Assembly (NCBI RefSeq): GCF_007830595.1 | Contig: NZ_VLLD01000009.1 | Direction: 5' to 3' (one strand) | Length of the DNA: 64,000 nt | Source of the DNA: Treponema_B putidum | GTDB taxonomy: Bacteria; Spirochaetota; Spirochaetia; Treponematales; Treponemataceae | In this document: piece after piece, positions 51,796 through 60,804 of the stretch | How positions within the stretch are numbered: position 1 is the first letter of the stretch | How the letters are laid out: every line of letters starts with the position of its first letter | Translations under genes and position numbers: made by a program | The notes under the pieces: model-generated | What the model was told of the DNA's origin: nothing | The model's input: the letters and a program-made list of their open reading frames with translations, nothing else | The model's database searches: none

Positions 51796-52623
51796 TTACA
51801 GCTTAAAGGCAACAGCCAATCTTAATGCAAGGTTATTAGCCCATGAATAATTTATAAGAGAATTAATATCTTGTTTTCCATCACTGGTAATCGTATAAGT
51901 AAAACCGCTTCCGTTTATTGCCTTTCCTTTGTAATATCTTTGGTTTGACATCGGAATAAAATATACCGTATCTTTAATATCAAAAGAAATGCCTATATTT
52001 TTTGTAAAATAATAATTCAAAGCTGCATTTATACCCAGACCCGCCATAGCGATACTTCGTGTCTCGTTAAGTTCCCTTGCTACGATATTGCCATCTTTAT
52101 CTTTTATCGTTTTGACGTATTCATCGGGAAGTTTTCTTTTTGTCTGAATATAGTTTATACCTAAACCGCCTCCTACAAAAAGATTTACAGGTAAGCTCTT
52201 TAAAATATTTATACCCAAGCCTATCTGACCATCAACAATAACGGAATTATTCAACTTATTTGTAGCCCCCATGTCCTTTAGTTTTTGACCAAGAGGGTCA
52301 TCTCCTGTAGGTATCTGTGTAAAAGGAAAGCCTATGCTTATATTTGCATAAACATAGCTTATTTTAAGTTTTAAGCCCAGGGCCAAGGCATTATACGAAT
52401 CAACAGACTTTGGAGCATCCATTGTAAGGTTTCCTTGTCCTAGAGCATCCCCTAAACCTTGTGCCAAATTAGCTTTAAGAGAATCCGTGTTATAAACTGT
52501 CACCATATTATGATTCATATAACCGAGTCCTACATCCCCGGATATGTCCATAAAATCGAAATCAAGAGCCGATAAAGGTAAAATACAGCCTAAAACTAAA
52601 ACAATAAAAATAAATTTTTTCAT
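51796..52623 (-). CDS. Predicted outer membrane beta-barrel protein (paralog B)
   Basis: The 275-residue protein has a signal peptide (ending LPLSA-L) and is a clear paralog of the next gene: LKSLPVNLFVGGGLGIN and YYFTKNIGISFDIKDTVYFIPM match its segments. The alternating beta pattern suggests an outer membrane barrel. GGAGG precedes the ATG. The ~100-bp gap to the downstream paralog contains its own ribosome site but no obvious terminator. Confidence 0.75.
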   Translation of the reverse strand: MKKFIFIVLVLGCILPLSALDFDFMDISGDVGLGYMNHNMVTVYNTDSLKANLAQGLGDALGQGNLTMDAPKSVDSYNALALGLKLKISYVYANISIGFPFTQIPTGDDPLGQKLKDMGATNKLNNSVIVDGQIGLGINILKSLPVNLFVGGGLGINYIQTKRKLPDEYVKTIKDKDGNIVARELNETRSIAMAGLGINAALNYYFTKNIGISFDIKDTVYFIPMSNQRYYKGKAINGSGFTYTITSDGKQDINSLINYSWANNLALRLAVAFKL

Positions 52624-52742
52624 AAATCAATCCTCCAAAATAAAATTACAATCGATAGTCCTAATAGACTACCGTAGGTATTATAGCCCAATATAAATAT
52701 ATTTTCAATAAAAAATAAGAAATAATTATTTTTTAATATCTA

Positions 52743-52780
52743 TTGCCGTTTTTACTTAAAAATAGTAGGATATAAGTATG
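52743..52780 (+). promoter_or_regulatory. Leaderless promoter of the DUF2156-thrC operon
   Basis: TTGCCG (52743-52748), 17 bp, TAGGAT (52766-52771), 6 bp, ATG. No Shine-Dalgarno site fits. Confidence 0.65.
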
Positions 52781-53668
52781 AATGTACCACAGTATCCTGA
52801 ATTTGCACCCATTTCGTTGGAAATGCAATCCGAAATGGAATTTTATTTAAAAAGGCTTCCTGACGGAATATCGGAGCTTACTTTTCTTAATTTATACCTT
52901 TTTAGACATAATTATAAGTATCAAGTCTCAAAAACCGATAATCTGTTGATAATACTAGGAGAATACAGGGGTGAAAGTTTTTTTATTACACCTTGCTGCA
53001 CAGTAGATGTCGAAATAACAAAGGAATTATCGGCAAAATATAAAAAATGGATGATTCTTTCAAAATCTTTTTTAGATAATAACACCAATGTCTTCAATCT
53101 GCCTTTTTTTAAAGAGCTAAAAATAGAAGAGGATAGAGATAACTTTGACTATGTTTATCTTAGGAAAGATTTGGCTGAACTAAAAGGTAAGGACTTTCAT
53201 AAAAAAAAGACCCATATAAATAAGTTTGAAAAATCTTATGACAAGATAAAAATCGAACCTCTCACCCTTGAAAATGTAGACGATGCCAAGAAAGTGCTTG
53301 AGGAATGGAATAGAACAAAAGTAACCTCAAATCCTGAAAATTCCGACTATGAAGCAGCCTTAGATGCCCTTTCAATTTTAAGCAGGACTTCAATGATGGG
53401 CATAATTCTATATGTTTGGGATGAACCCGTAGCTTGGACGCTGGCGGAAATAACACAAAACAATAAAACAGCCGTTATTTTATTTGAAAAAGCTCTGGCT
53501 TCTTACAAGGGAAGTTTTCAATACATTAACTATGCCTTTGCAGGTTATCTGCCTAAATATATAGAATTTATAAATAGAGAACAGGATTTAGGCGATGAGG
53601 GACTAAGACAAGCAAAAATGACATATAAACCGATAAAATTCATAAAAAAGTATAGAATTTTATTTTAA
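52778..53668 (+). CDS. DUF2156 acyltransferase-fold protein
   Basis: The 296-residue protein matches DUF2156, the GNAT-like fold of the C-terminal part of phosphatidylglycerol lysyltransferases. It has YLRKDLAELKGKDFHKKKTHINKF, a central DEPVAWTLAEI strand pair and a C-terminal KMTYKPIKFIKKYRI. No membrane helices are present, so it is a soluble stand-alone form; the acceptor is unknown. It is the first gene of an operon with the threonine synthase homolog (20-bp gap). Confidence 0.82.
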   Translation: MNVPQYPEFAPISLEMQSEMEFYLKRLPDGISELTFLNLYLFRHNYKYQVSKTDNLLIILGEYRGESFFITPCCTVDVEITKELSAKYKKWMILSKSFLDNNTNVFNLPFFKELKIEEDRDNFDYVYLRKDLAELKGKDFHKKKTHINKFEKSYDKIKIEPLTLENVDDAKKVLEEWNRTKVTSNPENSDYEAALDALSILSRTSMMGIILYVWDEPVAWTLAEITQNNKTAVILFEKALASYKGSFQYINYAFAGYLPKYIEFINREQDLGDEGLRQAKMTYKPIKFIKKYRILF

Positions 53669-53688
53669 ATATGATACAATAGGAAAAC

Positions 53689-55002
53689 ATGGATCTGGTA
53701 AGTACACGTAACAGTAATAAGATAGTATCTTTCTATGAGGCCGTAACAGACTGTATTCCGGCCGATGGAGGACTTTATATTCCGAAAGAAGCCTTGGACT
53801 TAAGCAATTGGACTTTTCATCTTAATGAAACTTCCAGTTTTGCCGCCATAGCGGGCTCCTTAACCTCTGCAATACTGCAAGAAGAATTCAGCCCGGCCGT
53901 ATCGGAACGTATCGCCGTTTCAGCTTTCGGAAATTACAGCCCCAGATTGCGGCAATTGGACGAAAAATTCTTTTTGCTGGATCTTTTTCACGGGCCGACA
54001 GGCTGCCACAGAGATTTCGGCTTTTTATGGTTTGCCTCGGTTCTTGAACATATTTTAACCATAACCGACAAAAAAGCCATAGTTTTAGGAACGGGAACCA
54101 AAAAGAATGGTCAAAGCATGGCTGCCGCTTTTTGGAATAAAAAAAGAGTTAAAACGCTCTTAATACACCCCAAAGGTTATGCATCCGGTATCAGGGAAGA
54201 ATATTTAGCCGAAAACGGAGGTTCTATTTACTCTGTAGAATGTGACGGAGATGTAAAGGACGTTGAAAACTTAAAAAGAGCCGTATATCTTGATAGAGCT
54301 CTTGTAGAAAAATACGGCCTTACCTTAGCAAATACGGTAAACATAGGCCGACTCCTGCCCCAAATATTCTTCTATTTTTTTGCTTTTACCCGCTTTAGAA
54401 AACAGATTTTCGGCGAAATCTATTATGCTCTTCATTCAGGTAATTATGGAAATCTTGCAGCCGGTCTTTTTGCATGGAAGAGCGGGCTTTCCCTAAACGG
54501 CTTTATTACGGATGCTACACCTGAACTATCGGTAAACAAGGACGGAGATTGCTTTTGCAAAACAATGGAAATTCCTTTGACCCAAAGAAGTGCAGCGGAT
54601 CCTGTAAGCCCCTCAAACATTGAGCGCTTGGAACAGATTTTTGAAATAAGCCCCGCAATTATGAAAGCCTTAATTTTTCCAAAGCAGGTAGATGCTAAGG
54701 ACTATAAAGAACTTATCAGAAAGGCCTATCAAAGATATGGAATTATGATCGATACTTCTACTGCTGCAGCCTATGGGGCCGCCATAAAGAGTAAAATTTT
54801 AAAAAATAAGGGGCCTGAAACCATTGTTCTTATTTCAAAAGACCATCCGGCCTTTGAAAGAGATATAGTCGAGGATGCCTGCGGCGAAAAGCCTAATCAG
54901 CCTGAATACATGAAAGATTTGGACAAACCTATAAAAAATATAAAAAAGATACAGGCCTCTAAAAAAGAAATTGAAAATATGCTAAAATATATGGAGAGGT
55001 AG
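53689..55002 (+). CDS. thrC: Threonine synthase homolog without the PLP lysine
   Basis: The 437-residue protein aligns along its length with long-form threonine synthase: LDLFHGPTGCHRDFGFLW, NTVNIGRLLPQ, the PLP-phosphate loop SGNYGN near 250 and SPSNIERL. The Schiff-base Lys of the usual FKDF motif is Arg108 (codon AGA), and the usual SGDTG reads GTGTKKNG. Normal PLP catalysis is doubtful. A TACAAT box 8 bp upstream could also give a short-leader transcript. Confidence 0.85.
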   Translation: MDLVSTRNSNKIVSFYEAVTDCIPADGGLYIPKEALDLSNWTFHLNETSSFAAIAGSLTSAILQEEFSPAVSERIAVSAFGNYSPRLRQLDEKFFLLDLFHGPTGCHRDFGFLWFASVLEHILTITDKKAIVLGTGTKKNGQSMAAAFWNKKRVKTLLIHPKGYASGIREEYLAENGGSIYSVECDGDVKDVENLKRAVYLDRALVEKYGLTLANTVNIGRLLPQIFFYFFAFTRFRKQIFGEIYYALHSGNYGNLAAGLFAWKSGLSLNGFITDATPELSVNKDGDCFCKTMEIPLTQRSAADPVSPSNIERLEQIFEISPAIMKALIFPKQVDAKDYKELIRKAYQRYGIMIDTSTAAAYGAAIKSKILKNKGPETIVLISKDHPAFERDIVEDACGEKPNQPEYMKDLDKPIKNIKKIQASKKEIENMLKYMER

Positions 55003-55007
55003 TTTTT

Positions 55008-55142
55008 ATGTCATATAAACTTGATGGAGCTAAATTTCCCACGCTTGAAGAGCTTGTGGAAGCCCTTTATCCTATTTATTCCGATAAAATGAGCGAGGAA
55101 GAATTTAAAAAATACGCAGAAGAAAATGCCGAAAAAGATTAG
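55008..55142 (+). CDS. Small acidic protein of 44 residues
   Basis: The frame begins MSYKLDGAKFPTLEELVEAL and ends ENAEKD with TAG at 55140-55142. It starts 5 bp after the thrC stop, with GAGAGG overlapping that stop 8-9 bp before its ATG. Composition is strongly acidic and helical, with no membrane segment. It probably depends on thrC translation. Function unknown; it may be a partner of the thrC product. Confidence 0.65.
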   Translation: MSYKLDGAKFPTLEELVEALYPIYSDKMSEEEFKKYAEENAEKD

Positions 55143-55152
55143 TTTTTTCTCT

Positions 55153-58100
55153 TTATAAATCAATAAGGCTTTTTACCTTATATTCGGCAGCCGAAAACAT
55201 CTTGGTCATATCCGAATAAATACCGGCATAAGAGTTTAAAGATAAAATATTGCATTTATGTACACTATCTTCAGGTCTTTCTTCCCATACAAGTTTAAAC
55301 AAAATATTTATCAAAGCCAGCCTTTCCGTAGATTCTTTATTAAACCAAAGCTCCCCATTCCACTCGTTCAAACCTAAACAATTTTTAAGTACTTCATCAT
55401 GTAAACAAAAATCCATAAAGTCCTTAACGCAATCCTTTTTTGAAATCAAATTTTCAAAAAACTTTTTCTCAGTTTCCGCCAAGCAAAATAAGCGGTTTAA
55501 CAAAAATAAGGTGCTTTTTGAATTTAATTCCGGGACGCCAAAAGAGCAAAGCATTTCGGCAAGAGCAGAATCAAGGCGGCAGGTTTTTATTTTTTCTTTA
55601 GGAAAAAATTTAAACAGGGCAGACAATAAAAGGCCTGCCGTATATATGAGTACATCATCTTTTGTGTTAAGAAGCAATGTCTTAAGATCATTTATAAATA
55701 AGGTTGTTTCTTCGCTTTTAAGACTTTTATCATTAACATTTCCGTCAATTAAAGGCTCATTTGAACAAAGGCATAAAAAACACTCCATAGAATTTTTTAA
55801 ACTCAAAGCTTCGGCCTTGTTTTTTTCTTTGAGGCCTTTTAAAGTTTCTTTTTCTTCATCAGAATAAAAGGTCTTAAAAAATATTTCTTCAAAGGCATCA
55901 AAGAAATCCGAAAATTTAGGATAAAGTTTCTTCAATATATCTTCAATTGTTTTCTCGTCTTTTTTAGAAGTATCGCAATAATCAGCAATTTGAGGAAAAA
56001 TTTGTTTAGTGCATAGGTCCTGAACGGTCACGTAGAGAGCCCCGTACTTACATTTATTTATTTCGAATTCAATGTCTTTAAAACCCCGTCCTTCCGCTTT
56101 GTGATAGAGTTCCCTATAATAGCCATCATCATCCTTAATCTCATGGATGTTTAAAAATACTTGGCATTGATAACCGTCTAAGGCTGCAAAAAAGCCCTTT
56201 TCGGCAAGTTCGGAATTTTTTCTTAAAAAGAATAAGGAAGAACGCTGCTCATAAAACACCGTAAAATAGTACTCTCCCGAATTTAAATTAAGAGCGTTCA
56301 TAAGATTTTCTTGCCTTAATTCTTTTTCATTTTGTGCATTTTTTACGGCAAAAGCCGCTGAAAGTTTTACCCACCCCGAGGCTCTTTCATAGGCATTATT
56401 ATAAAATATCAATGAACGCTCTCCGTTAAAATCATTTGACCAAACAAAGACATTTTCGTTTACATTCCCCTCATTCCAAAAATCAAAGAGTCTAAATTTT
56501 TCAACGCCCGAAAAAATATGGCGTTTTTTTAAAAGAGGAAATATTTCCTTTTTATGCCTTTCAAGCAGACCGGAGTTTACGGCTTCATCCTTATAAGCTC
56601 TTTTATATTCCATCCCGTACTTTTCCGTAAAGCCTTCAAGCTGACCGTGCCCGAACATTGGAAGGCCAGGCATAGCCGACATCATTGTGCAGACGCCGAA
56701 GTACTTATCTCCGTCCCCGAATTGGGCTATGGCTGTTTCTTCATCAGGGTTATTCATAAAATTGACATACCGCCTTAATATCTCAGGGTCAAATTCAAGA
56801 GTGTTCTTTATGGTTTCCCTGTATTTTGCGTTTTCTTCGTTTTTGAGCATATTCATAAATGCAGAGTTATATACGCGATGCATTCCGAGGGTGCGGACAA
56901 AGTAGCCTTCCATCATCCAAAAGGCTTCGGCCAGTAAGAGAGTGTCGGGAGCTTCATTTGCGCAGCGGTCTACAACCTCCCTCCAAAATTCTTCAGGAAT
57001 TCTTTTTTCAAATTCTTCAATAGAAAGAGCATAGCGGGATCGGCTTGCAATGTCTCCGCCTGAACCGGGAGCCGGGTACCATAGACGGCGAATATGTTTT
57101 TTAGCAAGCACCATAGCCGCATCGAAGCGTATGATGGGAAAATTCCTTGCAACATGGAGAATTTTTTGGATAACTTTTTCCCTCGCCTCCTTGTTTAAAA
57201 AATCTATTTGAGCCGTATCATTCCATGGGAGGCCTGTGCCGTCATTTCCATGATAGATATAGCGTACATCGCCGGAATAGTTATCGGCGCGTTTAAAAAC
57301 TACGGCACAATCCGTCTTTGAATAATAACCGCTTTCAAGATAAACACCGGTTCTTCCATCCCGGGAAAGGTTTTCAGTATTGTAATTATAGGCGGGAAAA
57401 GGAGAGTCTCTTGTTTGTAAAAAAAGATTCGGCTCTTCCATAATCCATTTGGAGTCAAGCCCCGTATGATTGGGAACCATGTCGGCCGCCATTCTAATTC
57501 CGAATTTCCAAGCTCTTTCCCTTAAATTAGCCAGAGCCGGCCAGCCGCCCAATTCTTCTGCAATTTCATAGTCATAAATACTGTAGGCACTGGCGGCCGC
57601 ATCAGGATTCCCGCAAATTTCTTTAATACGGCGGCTCGCCTCGGAACGCTGCCAAACTCCGATTAACCAAAGTCCCGTTATTCCCGCATCCGCCAAAAAT
57701 TTGAGCTCGGCATCAGGAATTTGATCTAAGCGGGTAATCGGTGCAGAATATTTTTTGCTTAATTGATCCAGCCAAACCAAGGTACTCTTTGCTATTAAAA
57801 CCAAATTGGGCATCCAATTTTTATCGGGAGTAAAAGCCTCATACTCTTTTAACAAATTTTCAAAGGTATAGACCGGAACATCAAAGCCTCCCCCTTGGGG
57901 CGGTGTCCATCCGCCCTTTTGTTCTTCCCTTATTAAGTCCTCGGCACCCAAAAGTTTAAGCAAAAGATTTTGAGTAAAGCGGCTCCAGTTTTCTTTTACA
58001 TAGCTAAGCTGCCCTAAAATACTGTCAGGGCAACGGTTGATAGGTTCTTCCAAAAAAGAAAGAATATCAAGGTCTCCTTGTCCTTTTCCAAGTATGGCCC

Positions 58101-58728
58101 CTATGGGCTTATTTTTTTTTGACCATTTTTTTACCGTATCCCAAAAAATACCGTATGAATCTATTGTTTTTAAATTTAAATCATTAAATAAAACATCAAA
58201 TTGTGCATTTGCAGGATTTCTATTTGCAAGGCATAGTAAAATAAACTCTTCAAAGGCGAGCAGTTTGTTGGGTACATTTGATGAGCCGTCAGTTGATTCA
58301 AACCATTCATCTAAGGAGAGCTTATCCGTGTAAACATCCTTTGGAGGAAAATCTTTGCAAAACTCTTTTAATAAAAAATCAAGACTATGAAGATTTTTAT
58401 TTTTAAATTCTTTTTCGATAAATTCATATCCCTTAACAAAAAAATCGGCATCAACATTTTGACGGTAAAGTCTTAAAACATAATGAAGAACTTCATCCAA
58501 AATCCCCATCGCATTTAATTCGCCTGCTTTTAAATGAGCTTGTCCTTCTCCAAAAAGGCCTTTATTTACAAGAGAATTAAAATTAAACACAAAATTATGA
58601 ACTTCGGAAATGTTTTCAAATATAATATTTCCGCATGAAGAAAAAAGAGCCGACTTTAAATTACACTTTTTGCGGATATCGCCGTTAATATGAAATTCCA
58701 TTTCTTGAAAAAAAGCATTTAAACTCAT
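55153..58728 (-). CDS. Very long GH13 (alpha-amylase family) protein
   Basis: The 1191-residue cytosolic protein has a GH13 barrel in its middle (about 295-770): DMVPNHTGLDSKW, nucleophile Asp in IIRFDAAMVL, acid Glu in LLAEAFWMMEG, and the third Asp in NNPDEETA, where the usual NHD has Pro for His. About 290 residues before and 400 after match no domain I know and look helical. It probably acts on an internal alpha-glucan. No signal peptide. Starts at a leaderless promoter. Confidence 0.85.
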   Translation of the reverse strand: MSLNAFFQEMEFHINGDIRKKCNLKSALFSSCGNIIFENISEVHNFVFNFNSLVNKGLFGEGQAHLKAGELNAMGILDEVLHYVLRLYRQNVDADFFVKGYEFIEKEFKNKNLHSLDFLLKEFCKDFPPKDVYTDKLSLDEWFESTDGSSNVPNKLLAFEEFILLCLANRNPANAQFDVLFNDLNLKTIDSYGIFWDTVKKWSKKNKPIGAILGKGQGDLDILSFLEEPINRCPDSILGQLSYVKENWSRFTQNLLLKLLGAEDLIREEQKGGWTPPQGGGFDVPVYTFENLLKEYEAFTPDKNWMPNLVLIAKSTLVWLDQLSKKYSAPITRLDQIPDAELKFLADAGITGLWLIGVWQRSEASRRIKEICGNPDAAASAYSIYDYEIAEELGGWPALANLRERAWKFGIRMAADMVPNHTGLDSKWIMEEPNLFLQTRDSPFPAYNYNTENLSRDGRTGVYLESGYYSKTDCAVVFKRADNYSGDVRYIYHGNDGTGLPWNDTAQIDFLNKEAREKVIQKILHVARNFPIIRFDAAMVLAKKHIRRLWYPAPGSGGDIASRSRYALSIEEFEKRIPEEFWREVVDRCANEAPDTLLLAEAFWMMEGYFVRTLGMHRVYNSAFMNMLKNEENAKYRETIKNTLEFDPEILRRYVNFMNNPDEETAIAQFGDGDKYFGVCTMMSAMPGLPMFGHGQLEGFTEKYGMEYKRAYKDEAVNSGLLERHKKEIFPLLKKRHIFSGVEKFRLFDFWNEGNVNENVFVWSNDFNGERSLIFYNNAYERASGWVKLSAAFAVKNAQNEKELRQENLMNALNLNSGEYYFTVFYEQRSSLFFLRKNSELAEKGFFAALDGYQCQVFLNIHEIKDDDGYYRELYHKAEGRGFKDIEFEINKCKYGALYVTVQDLCTKQIFPQIADYCDTSKKDEKTIEDILKKLYPKFSDFFDAFEEIFFKTFYSDEEKETLKGLKEKNKAEALSLKNSMECFLCLCSNEPLIDGNVNDKSLKSEETTLFINDLKTLLLNTKDDVLIYTAGLLLSALFKFFPKEKIKTCRLDSALAEMLCSFGVPELNSKSTLFLLNRLFCLAETEKKFFENLISKKDCVKDFMDFCLHDEVLKNCLGLNEWNGELWFNKESTERLALINILFKLVWEERPEDSVHKCNILSLNSYAGIYSDMTKMFSAAEYKVKSLIDL

Positions 58729-58763
58729 AGGTTAAGTATAGCATTAAAAAGTTTAAAACGCAA
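58726..58763 (-). promoter_or_regulatory. Leaderless promoter of the GH13 gene
   Basis: Reading leftwards: TTGCGT (58758-58763), 17 bp, TATACT (58735-58740), 6 bp, ATG. No Shine-Dalgarno site is present. Confidence 0.72.
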
Positions 58764-58886
58764 GTTCTCTTTTTGACAGCCTTGAATACACAGGTTTACG
58801 GCAAAAGCATAAAAGAAAGTATGTAACTTTTTATATTTTTATCTATTAAGGTTGATAGCAAATTAAATTGAAATAAAGGCTTTTAC

Positions 58887-58913
58887 TAAAGGCCTTATCT
58901 TAAATACCGATAA
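58887..58913 (+). promoter_or_regulatory. Sigma-28 (FliA) flagellar promoter
   Basis: TAAAGGCC, 11 bp, ACCGATAA. This is close to the consensus TAAAGTTT-N11-GCCGATAA and lies 37 bp before fliS. Confidence 0.75.
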
Positions 58914-58949
58914 ATTTAGGAGACACTTATTTTTATTTTTGGAGGGGAT

Positions 58950-59390
58950 ATGAGTTATAATAGTCAGGCAGCAGCAGCCTATAAAGAAACAAGTGTTAAA
59001 ACGGCAAGTCCGGGCTCTCTTATTCTTATGCTTTATGCAGAGGGAATAAAAGAGATAAATCTTGCAATTTCTAAGATGAATGTGCCTAAAATTCCTGCAA
59101 AAGATATCGAACCCATAAACAACCACATCATTAAAGCCCAAGAGATTATTACAGAGCTTATGGCGGCCTTAGATATGGATATTGGGGGAGAAATAGCGGC
59201 AAATCTTCTTTCTATTTACTCGTATTTTAACCAGCAGCTTTTAACCGCAAATTTAAAAAAAGACTACAAACCCTTGTTGGATGTAAGCTCGATGATGCAG
59301 GAGCTACATGATGCATGGAAGCAGATTACTGTGTCTCAACCTGTGCCTCAAAGGTCTGAGGTTTCCGTAGGTGTAAACATAGCGGGGTAA
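58950..59390 (+). CDS. fliS: Flagellin export chaperone FliS
   Basis: The 146-residue protein is a helical FliS homolog (AAYKETSVKTASPGSLILMLYAEGIKEINLAI). It binds the C-terminus of flagellins and keeps them unfolded until export to the periplasmic flagellum. GGAGGGG precedes the ATG. The sigma-28 promoter places it with the late flagellar genes. The flgN-like gene follows after 7 bp. Confidence 0.95.
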   Translation: MSYNSQAAAAYKETSVKTASPGSLILMLYAEGIKEINLAISKMNVPKIPAKDIEPINNHIIKAQEIITELMAALDMDIGGEIAANLLSIYSYFNQQLLTANLKKDYKPLLDVSSMMQELHDAWKQITVSQPVPQRSEVSVGVNIAG

Positions 59391-59397
59391 AAAACTT

Positions 59398-59871
59398 ATG
59401 AAGAAAACATTAAGCCGCCAAGAAATCGATCAGAGGGTTGCTGTTCTTAAAAGGTTTAAGACTCTTTTACAAGAACAAAGAAAAAAATTCAGCGACTATC
59501 TTGTTGTCCTTGAAACACAGGAGCGAAGCATACATGAAGATAATATAGATGCCTTGGTGCATCACACGGAGTTGGAACAGTCGATAATTGGGGATATTTT
59601 TACAATTCAAAAGGTAATAGACCCGATAGAAGAAATGTACCGATTCGGTATGCCCGATAAGGACGACGCCGAGGTTGTAAGGCTTAAATCGGATCTGAGT
59701 AAACTTCAATCCCAAGTCATAGACCAAAATAAAAAGAACAGGGAGCTTTTACAATCCCGAATGACTGATTTGAGGCAAGAAATAATATCCATAAAACCGA
59801 ACTACAGCTATACATCAAAGGCCTTTGCCAAGCAAGAAGCCGTTTCAGGCTTAGTTGATATAAGCATTTAA
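59398..59871 (+). CDS. FlgN-type flagellar chaperone
   Basis: The 157-residue protein is almost entirely helical with heptad patterns (VLKRFKTLLQEQRKKF and QVIDQNKKNRELLQSRM), like FlgN, the chaperone of hook-associated proteins. Identity rests on fold type, size and position behind fliS; sequence similarity in this family is low. Its stop overlaps a convergent gene by 4 bp. Confidence 0.7.
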   Translation: MKKTLSRQEIDQRVAVLKRFKTLLQEQRKKFSDYLVVLETQERSIHEDNIDALVHHTELEQSIIGDIFTIQKVIDPIEEMYRFGMPDKDDAEVVRLKSDLSKLQSQVIDQNKKNRELLQSRMTDLRQEIISIKPNYSYTSKAFAKQEAVSGLVDISI

Positions 59872-60782
59872 TTTTTATTTTTCAGGTATTCAATATCTTC
59901 CCTTATGGTTGCGGCTCTAAAAGAGTTAGGGGCTTTTTTTAAAGCTGCTTCAAGGTATTCTATTATTTTTTTTGCAGGCGTATTCGGTAAAATAGAGTAA
60001 AAATATGCAATATTGCATAATACCCCTTGCTCTTCTTCAGAAGTTAGAAGCCCTGTTTCTAAGGTTTTGTTTAATTCTGCTATTATTTCATTGTGTTTTT
60101 GTTGTTTAAACAATGGTTCAATGTTTAGCTGCATTCTCGCAAGTATAAAGGAGCCTAATAGTCCGCTTTCATTTGAAGGATCGCTTTTTATGCCTTCTTC
60201 AAAAAGATTTCTGTACTTTTCGGAATCGACAAGATAAATTTTATCAAAAAATGCGTTTATAGCCTTTATTTTTTCAGGGCCGTTCGCTTCATTGATGTTT
60301 TTTCGTAAATTTTCTACAGCTTTTCCCTTTTCTTTTAGTTTATTCAAATACTCTAAAAATGAAGAAGAGGATGTAATCTGTTCAGGAATTAGATCCGAAT
60401 GATAAACGTCTCCGTGTTCATTTATCAAACACAGGTATGGAACTTGAGTAATATTATAATCCGAAAAAAGGACATAATTTTTTTCCAGTTGAACCGAATC
60501 GGCTGATTCTTCATCCTTTACTATGTCTACATTGTAAAAAATAAAATCCTTATTTATTTTTGAAAATAAGCTGCCGGTAAAAACGTTTTCTAATAAGTTT
60601 TTACTTTGCGGATCGGTATCCGAAGCAGTAAAAAGCATTAGCCCATGTTTTTTTGACAGAGCTATATCTTTTTCGATAGCGGATCCGTCCGTTTTCCAGT
60701 CTTTTTGTATGCTTGAACAGCTTGTAAGAAACAGCATAGAAAAAATAAACAGGTAAATTTTCATAATATTGATAGATTTCAT
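59868..60782 (-). CDS. Thioredoxin-fold lipoprotein
   Basis: The 304-residue protein starts with a lipoprotein signal (lipobox LTSC, Cys near 22). The N-terminal half resembles a thioredoxin fold (LMLFTASDTDPQSKNL, NITQVPYLCLINEHGDV, with the cis-Pro VPY), but the CxxC motif is absent, so it is not a disulfide reductase. The C-terminal half looks like TPR helices. GGAG lies 5 bp before the ATG. Role unknown. Confidence 0.72.
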   Translation of the reverse strand: MKSINIMKIYLFIFSMLFLTSCSSIQKDWKTDGSAIEKDIALSKKHGLMLFTASDTDPQSKNLLENVFTGSLFSKINKDFIFYNVDIVKDEESADSVQLEKNYVLFSDYNITQVPYLCLINEHGDVYHSDLIPEQITSSSSFLEYLNKLKEKGKAVENLRKNINEANGPEKIKAINAFFDKIYLVDSEKYRNLFEEGIKSDPSNESGLLGSFILARMQLNIEPLFKQQKHNEIIAELNKTLETGLLTSEEEQGVLCNIAYFYSILPNTPAKKIIEYLEAALKKAPNSFRAATIREDIEYLKNKN

Positions 60783-60804
60783 ATTAACTCCTGCAAAATA
60801 AATT

